DNA of 64,000 bases. Origin: Porodaedalea pini (Eukaryota; Basidiomycota; Agaricomycetes; Hymenochaetales; Hymenochaetaceae). Position 1 is the first letter of the stretch, and each line of letters starts with the position of its first letter. The notes below the pieces were generated by a model, which was not told the DNA's origin, did no database searches, and saw nothing but the letters and a program-made list of their open reading frames with translations. The DNA lies in NCBI GenBank assembly GCA_002794775.1, contig NBAY01000003.1, positions 1,612,001-1,676,000 on the forward strand, given 5' to 3'. Shown here piece by piece: positions 25,016 to 37,721 of the stretch. A program made the position numbers and the translations under genes.

Positions 25016-26335
25016 TGTCAATAGGATGACTTGAACTCACAGTCTGTATACTTGTTTTGTTGTGCATCACCTGATTGTATTATATAATATAGTACTAAAG
25101 CACCAGAGTCTATGAATGAGTACTCCCTTTCTGTTGCACTCATCTATTAGACTCAGATATGTACTTAACTGCTAATATATCTATTGGTTGCACTCATTCA
25201 TTAGACTCAGATATGAAGTGTGACTCTTTTTAGTTCACTGTTACTAACACCTATTTCTTTGTATTTTATGATAGACCTGACTGATCCAATCTTTGGGCCC
25301 TGTGATGATGCACTAGTCTCATAGTTATGAGCTCATACTCTAACTCTCTTCAGGACTGAGAGAGTGAGTAACAATGCCTGTGTTAAGACTTTCAGAGTGA
25401 CTTAGACATTTGCTTAGAACATATTTTGGAGGTTATTTCTTTAAAGAGTATTTTTCTAAATACTAGATCAGAGAAGGAGAGAGAGAAGAATGAGAGAATA
25501 CTAGATGCTACTCTGAGGAGGAGTAGACACATAGATATATTATACTAAAGACTCAGAGTATATATTATCAGAGAAGGGTGAGCAAGTGAGAGTACCCTCT
25601 ATATGTTAGCAAGCCTGATGATCTAAGTTTCTATCACAGTATAACTTTAAGATTGAGTATGTGAAAGAAAAGAAAAACTCAGTAGCAGACAAAATGTCTT
25701 GATATCCAGAGGAGTCAGACAACTCATCTATGGCAGTAGTGATGGGTCTAGTATGTATGCTAAAGGTATCTGAGGTTCCAATTGTAGTAGTAGTATTAAT
25801 AATTGTTGAAATATAATGAAGAAAATACATAGGCCTAGTAGCTCAGGTAATTAGAGCACTATACCTAGAAAGTAGAGATCACAGGTTCAACTCCTGTCCT
25901 AGTCATTATAAGTTTTTAATAATGATTGTGACTGACCTGAAGCTGCTGAAGAAAATCCAGGAGGAATATATAGATAATAAGTTCTGCCAGAAATTAAGGA
26001 GGAATATTTAGAGTATTGAGAAGGCTTAAGAGAAGAATAAGTTATTATATATAGATATGTGAATGGTCATCCTAAGGAAGTGGGACATTTAGAAGACTCT
26101 ATACTAGCTAATGTATAATAAACTCAGTCACTTTAGTCTGGACAAGAGCTATGCAACACTCCAGAGCTCCTACTACTAGCTTAACATGTAGAAGAAATTG
26201 GAGTCATCTCATATTCTGGGCTGTTCAGACTGCTAGCAAAACAAGAGTTTGACAACAAAACTAGCTAGATCTCTATATTTGTTCCTGATACTGGACAAGT
26301 ATTTTATATTTGAGGCACATATAGAAAAGTATACT
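25016..26335. other. CpG-poor degenerate repeat DNA, no gene seen
   Basis: AT-rich sequence with scattered short repeats such as ATTAGACTCAGATATG (twice near 25150-25215). Long frames and recognisable domains are absent. It is probably layered remnants of transposons. A tRNA-like stretch occurs at 25832. Confidence 0.6.
25832..25904 (+). pseudogene. tRNA-like sequence, degraded
   Basis: The TAGCTCAGGTAATTAGAGCA D-arm/A-box and ACAGG-TTCAACT-CCTGT T-arm/B-box are intact. The anticodon stem is weak, the acceptor stem pairs poorly, and base 33 is not T. It is best seen as a tRNA pseudogene or tRNA-derived SINE head. Confidence 0.45.
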
Positions 26336-26409
26336 AGCTGGACTTGAGATTAAATTAAGGACCATCTGAGTATATACTAGATGCTCTAAACTAACTGAGC
26401 TATCCAGCT
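26336..26409 (-). pseudogene. tRNA-like sequence, Ile(UAU)-like, degraded
   Basis: The cloverleaf spacing is exact (74 nt). A perfect 7-bp acceptor stem (AGCTGGA with TCCAGCT), a GCTC/GAGC D-stem and a T-arm with one mismatch are visible. The anticodon loop reads TATATAC, giving TAT at the anticodon position but A instead of the universal T33. The T-loop is TTTAATC instead of TTCAATC. It is therefore probably a decayed gene or SINE part. Confidence 0.5.
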
Positions 26410-26512
26410 GATACTCCAAGGTTAGCCTTTAAGATGTAAACTCAGAGGCTTTGTATGCATATGTAGTTTCATATAGCTATAATCTTATATAAGCTGTATG
26501 ATTATGTAATCT

Positions 26513-26695
26513 GACAGCACTGAGTTGAGTGATACTCTGGCATGCATGTGCTGATGATTTATGTATTCCAAGAATAATTCTCAACAGATTCCTTCCAAAC
26601 TGGTACTGTATGGTTCCTGTTATATAATCCTTCCTATTTGAATCCTTTCTAACACCTTTGTTACCTCAGTCTCTCTGACAGCAACAAATATCATT
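26513..26695. repeat. Fragment similar to the Helitron interior
   Basis: About 170 bases resemble 5075-5240 inside Helitron copy 1, sharing GATGATTTA, AATAATTCTCAA, ACTGGTACTGTAT and CAGTCTCTCTGACA-type words. Neither Helitron end is present. Confidence 0.5.
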
Positions 26696-27101
26696 TTGTC
26701 CTGTCTGTCTTGTGGGCTCAAGTGTTGGCACTACCTAGGTGCCTTCCAGCTCAAGGAAAATCTAGGAAGAATTTGGCCTATCTGAACACTTATTCTTTGC
26801 AAGGCAGGTTATACACATAATTGCTTCACCATAAAAAAGGTCATATTTATATTACAGAAATTATATGAAGAATTTAGCAACCTTTTTGTGGAGAATCCAT
26901 GAAGAATTGAGCGAGTTATGGATTTTTTTGAGTTTGAGTGCTCAAATGTGAATACACTCACATGATCACGCACGGCGCCAAGACAGTTATGTAAGCACGC
27001 GTTGCAATCTTGTGGAAGCAGTGGCAAGTTGCTGAGGACTCGCACGTTGCGCCCCTTTGTCTCTGTGGTACCACACATATCCAGTCATTGCCTTATCGCC
27101 C
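26696..27101. other. Upstream region of the SKT5-like gene
   Basis: The first half is CpG-poor repeat-like DNA. From about 26960 CG dinucleotides return, marking the edge of the repeat block. I see no defined promoter element. Confidence 0.4.
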
Positions 27102-29305
27102 ATGTCAGACGCTCAGCTCTCGGATGGACTAGATACAGTGCAGACGCAAGCAACTGATAGGAGGTTGCCACCTCATCCTGCATATTTTCGTCACCGTGAC
27201 CATAATTCTGAATTTTCGGAGCATCTCCTTGTGCAGCAGGGTTTTAGTCTCCCTGGATCTCCTTTGGATAGCGGGTTGGCTGTGCAAGAGGAAAATGACG
27301 GAGAAAGCAATGGTGAGCCGAGAATGCTACTGTGATGCACGCTCGCATCTTACGCTCAGTTCGTTATTGAATCATCTCTTTTGGCCAGTCTCTTCCATGA
27401 CGCACTTAGCTTCGTCTACTTCCGTTGTGCAGGGACGGTCCTTACGACCTGCGGCCCAGTCACCTTTACATTATGACAACTACACCGAGTTAGCGGAGGA
27501 ATTCAATGGCATGGCTCTTAACGAACCATCTTCACCGAATTTAGGTGTGCGTGATGGAAGTCGGGATGGCGAGAATTATGTCTACCAGGACAGTTTGACG
27601 TCAAGCCATTCTCAACCGTCGGCATCGGGTTATGAGGCTTACGCGTACGGTACGGAACCGTCTTCAAGCAAGCGCATTAACCAAGAAGATCACCGTCACT
27701 GGCCATTAGACGGTTACGAGCATTCTCCGTCCTCTCATGGTCAACCATCTCGGGGGGGATTTGATCCGTTCATCGCTGCTGCGTCTAACGTACTAGGTGG
27801 AGGACCGCCTGCGGATGACTCGTCGATTTATCTCGATGATAATCGAACGTTTCTGCCTGGCCAAGTTGTTTCGCAGAAATCTTTCATGTCGGAAAATGCA
27901 ACGGCTGCGCATGAAGGATATTTCTCGCATGGGTCGTCATCGAGCTTCCTGAATGCAGATGACGAGCAGATCTCCAATCAAAATTCTATCTTTCTCGAGG
28001 ACCCTGCTTTCACATCCACCGATGGACAAGATATCTCAGAACAAGACAGTTCACGACCATCCCTACATCGCTCGAGCACAACAGGCTCAGTGAACCTCGG
28101 CACACGGAAGATGAAAGCAGTGGACTTAAGTGCTCCTCCTTACACAAAGGAATTCATCGACGAGTATCGTCAACGTATCAAGAATGATCCGGACCCGGAG
28201 GCCCACTTCCAGTATGCGAGGTATCTTATTGATGCCGCCAGGAACATAGGCGCGAATGCGGCAGACCAGAGGGCTGTCCGCAAATATCGGGAGCTTTTGG
28301 TACAGGAAGCTTTGAAGGTCATTAGGAGGCTGGCGACCCAGGGAGAGCCATATGCGGAAGCACAGTTCTTCTTGGCTAATTGCCATGGAACTGGGATGTT
28401 GGGCCTGCAGGTTGACCATGAACGGGCTTATCATTTGTACTTGCAGGCTGCCAAACAAAATCACTCGGCAGCAGCTTATCGAGTGGCAGTTTGCAATGAG
28501 ATTGGAGCGGGAACAAGACGGGAGCCTCCGCGGGCCTTTGCGTTTTATCGAAAGTCAGCTTCTCTTGGGGATACATCAGCGATGTACAAGCTTGGCATGG
28601 TCCTATTGTCCGGAGGGCTGGGTCAACCAAGCAACCCTCGGGAGGCCGTCGCCTGGCTACGCAGAGCTGCTGAACAGGCAGACGAAGACAACCCTCACTC
28701 ACTTCATGAACTCGGACTATTGCATGAGGACCCGGAATCTAAGATTGTTCCCTGCGATCCTTTGTACGCAAAGAATTTGTTTACGAAGGCGGCGCAACTA
28801 GGATATACTCAGTCTCAGTTCAAACTTGGACAATGTTATGAGTACGGAACCTTAAGCTGCTCCGTCGATCCTCGTCGATCCATTGGCTGGTACACCAGGG
28901 CAGCGGAGAAAGGGGATGCTGAGGCTGAGCTCGCTTTGAGTGGGTGGTATCTCACAGGAAGTGACGGTGTACTCAAACAAAGCGACTCCGAGGCTTACCT
29001 TTGGGCTCGACGAGCAGCGAACAAAGGTCTTAGCACAGCCGAATATGCTGTAGGATATTTCTCCGAAATTGGTATAGGCGTAAAGCAGGACATCGAACTA
29101 GCGAAGAGATGGTATATGCGGTCAGCAGGTGAGCATATTTCAATACACTGGCTTTGGTAATCATTATACTCACGTTTCGTTTGAAGCCCAAGGAAACAAG
29201 CGATCCATGAATCGTCTGACAGAGCTGAAGCGAATGGGTAATAAACGTGGATTAGCAGTAAGGCCGACTCGGCAACAGGCCAAAGACGAGTGTGTAATCT
29301 GTTGA
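27102..29305 (+). CDS. SKT5/CHS4-like Sel1-repeat protein with C-terminal CaaX box
   Basis: Three exons: 27102-27312, 27410-29128 and 29187-29305. The N-terminal 300 residues are Ser/Asp-rich and low in order. From about 28130 come tandem Sel1 (TPR-like) repeats, with units such as GEPYAEAQFFLANCHGTG, DTSAMYKLGMVLLSGG and STAEYAVGYFSEIGIG. In yeast, Skt5/Chs4 activates chitin synthase III and ties it to the septin neck, so a role in septum and wall chitin is expected. The last exon ends ECVIC, a CaaX motif fitting prenyl anchoring as reported for Chs4. The ATG at 27102 is the first in the frame that joins through the intron. Neighbours are repeats on both sides, but the gene itself shows no damage. 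Other Sel1 proteins of the same group exist, so the exact paralog is unsure. Confidence 0.85.
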
Positions 29306-29689
29306 GAATCGACCCTGAGGCACATCGCCACGACTTAGCTAGCCGTTTAGTACTCTATCCACTCTAATTACACTGACAGGTCAACAGGCGAGACTCAGCT
29401 TTCGATTATTAACGATTTCCCGTTGAGAAATTCCTGGAAGATTCACCGAGTGCGAGTGAGAGTCTGAGAGTTGACTCGATTTGAAATGTTACTGTTTCAA
29501 AGATTATTGTCTGCCTGCGGTTTCTAGCCAGACTCATAAAGTTAAGTGCTCGCACCGATCGCAAATGCCACCTCTTGTTTCCTACTATCATCACCTTGAC
29601 CGTGGGAAAGTTCTTCAAGTTGCTATCTCTTGCGATGGACACGTCCTCCAACGTTAAACCCTCGCAATATCTTCATAAACCAAGTCTCT
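29306..29689. other. Intergenic stretch between the SKT5-like gene and the LINE
   Basis: No gene recognised. CpG content is normal. The LINE ORF1-like frame becomes readable only from about 29700. Confidence 0.4.
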
Positions 29690-32600
29690 TTGTTCCCTTG
29701 GCAAACTCAAGGACCCCACCAAGTGTGAGGAGTGCAAATACAAGCTCCCGTCGCACAACCGCAAATGTGCGACTGGAAAAGCCAATCTCTGCATCACTTG
29801 TGGTCGCGATAAGACCTACAACCACAATGATGAAGTCTGCGCTCTCGTCAAGAAGAATCGCGATAATTGGTCACCAGATATCGAGGCAGACAACCATCCC
29901 GCTGCTCTACGCAAACAGGGAGACCTCCCGCCCACCCCTGAAATCGAGTCACAGAGCTCTCTCAAGCGATCTAACTCTGAGGAGGAACACCAGGCCCGTC
30001 CCCCTCCCGGTATCGACGAACACGACGCTATGGACGTCGATGATCTCTATGTTCCGGACGACCCAGTCAGTCAAGCCCCACAGGTGGACGTGACTATGGG
30101 CACTATCGATGATGACGAAGTTGAGGATCCAGCTATCGCCGCTCGAGTCTCTGCGGATTTCGTCGACCTTACCAAGCAGACTATTGCGAAGCTGCACTCT
30201 TTTATCACACAACCCTTGTGGACCTCCTCGACCCCGTGGTTCGAGGACCCCAGCCGGGCCGGCAGAGCCCTTGCTGATATAGGCAGCACCATTGTTTCGT
30301 GGATCGACAATGCTAACACAATGGACAATAATACAACTCAGGAAAACAAAGCCAATGAGGGGCTTAATGCCTTTCATTCTACTTACCGTAGCCATTCTCC
30401 AGGTTTCAAACAGGTATTCCAAGATATTTATGTGTCGGCATCAGTTGCCCGCGACCAAGCTATTCCAGAAGACCTTTCCTCTATGTCTCGTTCCATTTCT
30501 TCTCTCACTGACTTAGTTTCTACCCTTGTCGAAAAAACCAACAAACTCGAAAAACAGATCTCTAACCCTTCTTCTAAGCCCTAATCTTCTGTTTCTTTTG
30601 CTAATGATAATAACCAGAAAACCGGCAAAATTCTTCCTGACCCTATAGGCGCTCGCTTCATTCACGACCCTAGATTTCCCCCTACTCCTCTGATTGTCAA
30701 ATGATGTGTCCAGACTCCCAGAAATGGGAAGATGGAGTACACCACTGCCATCGCCAAAACCCGCATTCTGGGATCTGGCTACTGCATGGATTCCGAGGGA
30801 ACAATCTATGCACCTGATGGTTATGCCCATTCTGCCTATAATGCACCCTGAGGCACAGACACTAAAATTTACTACCCCCCTGTTGAGTCAGTGGGCACCA
30901 ATAAATATGGTTACATGACAGTGACATATGCCGAAGCCACCCAGAAGAAACCCAAGACTACTCCCACCAAGGTAGTCTGCACTACAGATGATCACCCAGG
31001 AGGAGAAGTGACCACAGTTCTGATTAACCAGTCTAATAGATTGGTAAATATCTGTGTTTCTAATGTTTGATGTGTCTATTTTATGCTGCTGGGTGATCTG
31101 GCAGTTCGCCTATACACACTTTCCATCAAAAACAGTGTTCGAGCAGGCCTTAAGGGCAACCCTCTCTTTAAACATCTCATTGTGCTCAATGTGGAGTACA
31201 CCTCCAACAGCAACCTTCTCATTGCGTTCATGAACATCCATTCTGATTTTGATACTAACTATACAGCGCTTGTGTCCTAACTTAACCACATAGTTAACAT
31301 CAGTGGTGCTAGGGTGTTCACTCCTTCACTGCAGTTCAAAATGGTCATCCATGGCATCCCCATCTTTGACAAAGATACCAAACTTATTTATTTCAAAAAA
31401 GGCCTAATGGATGAAATTTCAGCTCTCCCTCAGTTCAAGGGGTGCAAATTTATGTTTCCCCCCAGGTTCATGTCTTCCATTGAGAGACTGAATGAGCACG
31501 ATTTCTGTAATGTTTCCATCATCCTCAAAGACAACAACTGTCTTTCCTTCAACCACTTCTTTTTGCACAGCAATCACTCAGTTCCAATTTTTGGAGTCAT
31601 TTGTCATCTTGAAGAGATGAAAGCTCACCCCACCATTAACCAGTGCGACAACTGTCACTGACTGGGCCACACATTGTCCAAGTGCTGCTCTGTAGCACTC
31701 TGTGCTATCTGTTCTGAAACCCATAGAACAGCTGTCCATGTCACCAAATGCATGCCATGCACTGCATCTAATAACCTGCAATGCGACCATTTCACACACT
31801 GCATTAACTTCCAAGGTTCTCACAATGCACACTCATCTGAGTGCCCAGCTTGTTGTAATTATCTGTCCCCCTATTAACTTTAATGACTGATAAAATCTCC
31901 ATTTTTTCTCTTAATCTTCACAATTCTGAACCAATGTTCGATTACCTTATGTGCTCCTTTTCCTCTTCTCATCCCAGCCCCAACATTATCTGTTTCCAAG
32001 AAATTCTCATAATTTAATCTATCATTCCTTCTAAGTCCTCAGCAACTGGAACTAAAGTCTTCAGTACACGCAATCATTTTCCATACATTGCATTCCTACC
32101 CTCAGTTTCTGCTAAACCTTGTTGTTGCACCTATGTACATCCCCATATTGTCGACTGAACCTTCATGTTCCAATCTTCACCTGCTTCACTCAATATCTCT
32201 GTCATCACAATTTCATAGGGCGACATGTCCCCAGTTATCATTTGGAATGTGTATAGCTCCCCATCTCTTCACAAGTTCAAAAATCCATTCCCTTCCATCA
32301 ACTCCCATCAACTCCCCTTCTCACATATTCATTGGTGACTTCAGTTGCCATTTTGAATTATAGTCCTTACCTTCTCAAGAAACATACATTCTTAACTGGT
32401 CCCAGGCGCTCACTGACTGGATCAGCAAGAACGACCTCACTGTATGTAACCCACCAAACCAACCAATGTTCTTTAATTGCGCTTCTAATTCCCACTCCAT
32501 CATTAACCTTACTATTGCTACTGACGATTTTGCTCCCCATATACAAGAGTCAATTTCTATTAACAATCCCTCCCTATTAGTTTCCTCAGACCATTTCTCA

Positions 32601-35600
32601 ATTTTGTTTTCTTTTAATGTCGATTTTATGATGCCTGAAATGAAGCCTCCCTTACACTCTATCCATTCATGCGACCTCTCTCTTTTTGTCTTGGAATTTT
32701 GCTAGTCAAAGTCCTTTGCTTTCTTGCTCACCAACATTCATTCTCCAGAAGTGCTGGACGCCCTATTACTTTCATTCCAGTCCTCATTTTTCACTTTTGC
32801 TTCTCTTTTTCTTTTGTGGTATAAACTCTGCACATATTTTAGCCCTAACCTTTGGTGGACAGAAGCATGTTCTAGACTCTATTGCTTGCACTGCCATGAT
32901 CCATCCCTAGCCTCCAGAATGCTCCTCACAGCTGATCTTTCTAAAGCCAAAACTGCCTTCTACAGCACCCGCCTTCAGGGTTCTAACCAGTACTTAATGT
33001 GGAAAAATCAATTTCTAGGCATTGCATGATGTAGAGCACCAATAGGTGCAATTTGAATGCTGAACGGATCCTTTTCACTCACCAAAACTGACAAAGCCAC
33101 ATCTTCTATGATACATTTTTCCCAGCTGTCAGAACCCCTCACGCACCAATCGACCTCCCACCCATCACTACTATCTAACCAGTAACAGTCAATCAAATTC
33201 TGGAGGCTTTTCACAGCATCAACAAGGAAACAAGTCCTGATAACAACCACATTTCCTACCACCACCTTCAACTCTTAGTTAAACACCAAGACCAATTTTT
33301 CACTGACCTATTCTCTTGTTGTCTTGCTTTAGGTCATTTCTCAGTCTCTTTTAAAACTTCTCTCATTACTTTCATCCCTAAACCAAAACACATGAACTTT
33401 TCAGTTCCCTGTGTCTTCCATCCTATTTCTTTAGTCAACACTATTAGCAAACTATTTGAGCATGTTCTTTTCAACCTCCTCCAACCTTTTTTCAAATCCC
33501 ATAACCTTCTACCAGACACTCAGCATGGGTGTCGCAAACATTGTTCTGCACTCACAGCCTGCTATGACCCCCTTTCTTCTATCCTTTCCGATCCTTTTAT
33601 ACATGCTGAAAGCAACAATACCTTGGCCTCAAATGGCCTTCACAAGAGGCATCGCTACCTTATCACTTCTATCCTCACCATTGACATTTAGGGTTTTTTT
33701 GATAATATCTCTCATTCACTCCTTTTAAACAAACTGATTCGGGCAGGTATTCAGCCCAACATTTTACATTGTCTGGCAGGCTGGCTTAGGAACCGGCCTG
33801 TTTCACTTCACTTTAATAATTTCTTTTCTGATCCTTTCATTGAACTTAACTATGGAGTCTCTCAAGGGTCCTCCTTATCCCCCCTTATTTCTGTTTTTGC
33901 TGCTTCAGATGTAATCATACTTATAATTCTTGGTTTGGCTCTCATTGCCTGCTCCTTGCTTATATGGATGATCATCTTCTTTCTTCTCACTCACTTAGCC
34001 TTAAAACCAATGTTCTATGTCTTTGAAACCAGTATATGTTCCTTTTATCTCAATTCCAATCCATCGGTTTATCCATCAACCTGGACTCTATCAAGTTACT
34101 TCACATCCTCCCTCATCACAACATTGCGCAATATTCTTTTTACTTTCTCCAGGACCCTGCTTCATCTTCAGGCTCTCTTATTCTCTCTGGTGATAATATT
34201 ATTCATCCCAGCCATCAACTGACATGGCTAGGCATCATTTTCACCTTTGACTTATCACCCAAACCTCACCTCATATCCTAGGCCAACAAAGCTCTTTAAA
34301 CCCTTCATCAATGTTCCTTTCTTTTCAATCACATGAATGACACCTATTTTGAACAGGCCCACCTTCTTTATTTTAGCCTTATTCACTCTGTCACCATATA
34401 CAGCACTATTTTATTCCCTAACTCCCCTTTCATTTTGTCTATCCTTCAACCAGTCCAGAACAAATTCCTTCATTCTATTTTCCATTCCAGTATCAACTCC
34501 ACAATTGCAGAGTCATTCATTTCATGTCTGCCAATTGATCTCTTTGTTCAGTTTCTTTCTAAATGATTTCTCCTTTCTTATCTCTCCCTTTTTCGATCCT
34601 ACACCTAATCCTAAGTGATATCTAGTACCTGATTTACTCCCACTCATTGTCATCCCCAAATCTATTGCTTACCCCTTAATTCCCCCTGTTCATTTGTGTC
34701 TAACCCTCGCACTGATACCATCTTCTTATCATCACAAAGTTGCAATTCAATCTTTCAATTCTTTCCTTCTTCACCCCCCTCCATATCAATATTTTGTTTT
34801 CACAGATGGCTCCATCATCATTGATGAGGACGACACTCCCATCAGGGGCCACAGATTCTCTATCATGCACAATCATCAGGAACTCATTGTCTTTTCTTCG
34901 GTAGCGCACTCTCACTCAAACATCTTGTTTGAGGAGCAGGAAGCACTCATTGCAGCCATGCAATGTATCTCTTCCCTTCTGGCACATTGCCTCACCCCTA
35001 TCTGGATTCATGTCATCACTGACTTGCTGAATTGCGCTCAGTTGATTTTCTCAAACGACCCGTGTCACACTGAATTCATTATTGCATTCTGCAGACTCTG
35101 TGGCATTTGTCTCACTCTACATCACAATGCATCTTCCATAACTGTCCAATGGCTCCCTTCACATCTAGGAGTCCTCGGCAATTTGAGAGCGGACTAGCTA
35201 GCCAAAAATGCAGCTACCACAAACAACCCCAAACCAATTCCAGATTCATTACCCAATCTTTCAGCGTGCTTCCACCTCAACCTAGTTAAGGAATGGAAAT
35301 CACGCATGGTCAACTTATGCAGTCACTGTTCCATCACAGAACCCTCCTTGGTCATTCTGCAACCCACTCACACATTTCAACCTTTTCTGAAGTTCTTGCT
35401 CAAAAAGAGAATACACCACATTGTCCTGTCCCAAGCCGCATGCATAATGCTTAACACACTCGACCTGCATGATCAAAATCTAAAACCCTGGTGCCCGGAC
35501 CCCCTCTGCATCAAACACAATGTCCATCACATTCTCAATACTTGCTCCTTTTTCACCCATGTATGCTATGGCCTTTTTCATCAACAAGTACTACCCTTCC

Positions 35601-35730
35601 TTTTCCATGAATGGTTCCGACCTAATAATTTTCTCCTTCTTCTAAAATTCGCTTATTTTTCTTTTCGTCACCCGCCGGACAAGATGCCTATTTTCTCAGA
35701 ACTTCCTCCCTCCTTCCATTAACTTCATAA
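29690..35730 (+). mobile_element. Dead non-LTR retrotransposon (Tad1-like LINE): ORF1, endonuclease, RT, RNase H
   Basis: About 29700-30580 encodes an ORF1 start with paired Cys motifs (CEECKYKLPSHNRKC, CITCG) and a long linker. About 31640-31870 has further Cys/His knuckles (CDNCH, CSECPACC-like). From 31890 an apurinic-type endonuclease is faintly readable (ISIFSLNLHN, IICFQEIL). RT is at about 33390-34280, with RPISLVNTISKLFE-like text and the catalytic YMDDH at 33961-33975. RNase H is about 34790-35210 (FTDGS, WLPSHLG), and a last Cys-His knuckle is near 35490-35560. Stops and shifts are everywhere beyond 30600, and CG is depleted there. The 5' kilobase is much better preserved and CG-rich. 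Clade assignment is by architecture only. Confidence 0.8.
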
Positions 35731-36825
35731 CGGCCAGTTTTACCCCAAGTTTCGTTAATTTTCTCAACATTTTACGCCTTACCATCATTTGCGCACCACG
35801 TCCGTCTTGTCTGTAGATTTGTTCCGGTAGCGGTTGGTAGCCTGCGCGCAGTAGATAGCAGCACTTATAAAGCAAATGCCACGTGATGACGAAACCTGAG
35901 ATGCGCAACATTCTTTCCCATCCATCATGTCGTGTAAAGCAAGCTTATCAACAAGAGCTGGTTCACATTCATACTTGATTCTGGAAGCTCATGCGGGAGT
36001 CTTGTCGACTTTCTGCCATTTCAACTTTAATCTCAGTCTACCCGCTGAAGGCTTCATCGACTCTTACGAGCTCTCATCACACGCGTATACATTCAGTGCT
36101 CCAGAACGGTTGCTGCAACGACTGGAAGAGCCAACGATTGCAGACAGACAGACGCAAGTAATAATTATCGAAGGTCGAAACATGGGTGCTAGTCTCGGAG
36201 TTTAGATACCATTTCACATGCGCTATCCAATTCCCCAGGACAGCGAATTGTCGCAAGATCCCACAGCTCATGCCCAACATGTCAGGTTTGAGTGGCCTAC
36301 GGTGTCATGGACTTGTATTAACTCAAGTACGTGACTGCGAACGGCTTTGGTATAATACCTGCATTGATTTACCGTTAAGCATCGTACTACTACAGGAACG
36401 GTGAAGGACAGCAATCGTCCATGAATTCCATTGCATGCACCAGAGCTGGCCCTTTGCGCATTTCACTGCCTTCCCCTACAATTCAAGCATCAAGCTTCGT
36501 CGAAGCTGTAACGGCTTGCACAGGATTTTCTACGCTTCTTGTCACTATTTATTGCATTTGGACTGTATACCCTTTCCGCCTCGCTGCAAAATGATGCATA
36601 CACGCACGTAACCTTCCCCCTTTTGCGCCTCTTTCCCTCACTCTGGTTCTTATCCACTTACATATGCCCTTTTCCTATGCCACTTATTCTTTACATTTGA
36701 AATTTGATTTAAAAAAAAAATTATTGACGTTTGCCAAATTTGCTAGTAACCTACATAATTTCCTGCTGCTATTTATATAATACAAAATACGGAAGGAGTG
36801 GTTTTGAGATAGTCCTAAATATATG
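35731..36825. other. Intergenic region downstream of the LINE, no supported gene
   Basis: A 92-codon frame at 35927-36205 has no recognisable domain. Pyrimidine-rich, AT-rich sequence about 36560-36760 is probably the 3' flank of the minus-strand Rho gene. Confidence 0.4.
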
Positions 36826-37606
36826 CTATGAAACTACACATCGCCTATGCCGAACTATTTTCCCCCATTTTCCCCTCATGCTCTCTCTTAAAGCTAGGCT
36901 GAACACGTCTTGCACTCCTGTGCCCGTTTTAGCGGAACACTCGACATATTTCGCCCCGATTTCCCTGGCAATTCTAGAGCCAGTATCTGAGGTTACTGGT
37001 GTTTGACCTTGAGCAGCGAGCATTCTGCGCGTTTGATCGTCCCGCCTAAGGTCAATCTTTGTCCCAACCAGAACAAGTGGCGTGTCCTCGCAGAAATGTG
37101 CGACTTCCGGAAACCACTATCAGTGCAATGACAGACAAGGGGAATTTTTTTGTTAGTCTGTCGACAAGGAGCTGGACTCGGCACGAACCTTGTCCTGCAC
37201 ATTTGCCAGGCTGGTAGGGAAGTCGACGGAGAACACGATCAAGATAACGTCGCTTTCAGGGTAGCTTAACGGCCGTAGTCTATCATACTCTTCTTGACCT
37301 GCGGTGTCCCATAGGGCAAGCTCGATAGATTTGCCTTCGAATATAACTTGGGTTACATAGTTCTCGAAGACAGTGGGTATATAGGCCTGATAACTGTCGT
37401 TAACCGGATGAAGAAAGTCTGATATTTAAGTGTTACCTCTGGAAATCTGTTCTCAGCATAAACAATGAGAAGACATGTCTTCCCGCAGCCACCTACTCGC
37501 AAGCAGTGTAAGAGACAGAGGATAAAGAGCGCGCACACCACGTACCGTCGCCAACCACGACAAGTTTCTTCTTAATATCTGGCCGTCTTCCGGAGGCGTT
37601 GTCCAT
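36826..37606 (-). CDS. Rho-family small GTPase
   Basis: The start ATG at 37606 gives [20 protein letters not shown]. An intron splits the P-loop, which reads [11 protein letters not shown] after splicing. A second intron separates AENRFPE from [11 protein letters not shown], the Rho effector region. A third follows [27 protein letters not shown] (switch II), VGTKIDLR and ECSAKTG are present, so the G1-G5 boxes are complete. The protein ends RRCVVS, a basic patch plus CaaX box for prenylation. Rho GTPases cycle between GTP and GDP forms at the plasma membrane and steer actin, wall synthesis and polarity. The short tail without a long insert argues against Rho3-type extensions, but I do not assign a subtype. 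An unknown ORF starts divergently about 115 bases away. Confidence 0.9.
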
Positions 37607-37721
37607 AAGACCGACAGGCCAGAATAGTCTCTAAGCTTCTCCGTCGCTGTGTAGGGGGACGGAGGAGAAGACAAGTTGGACTGAACGAGACAGGTTCACG
37701 CGTCCATGAACGCAAGGCTCA

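Noticed and set aside
35927..36205. 92-codon frame
   Set aside because: No domain, no splice context and no related copy; length is expected by chance.
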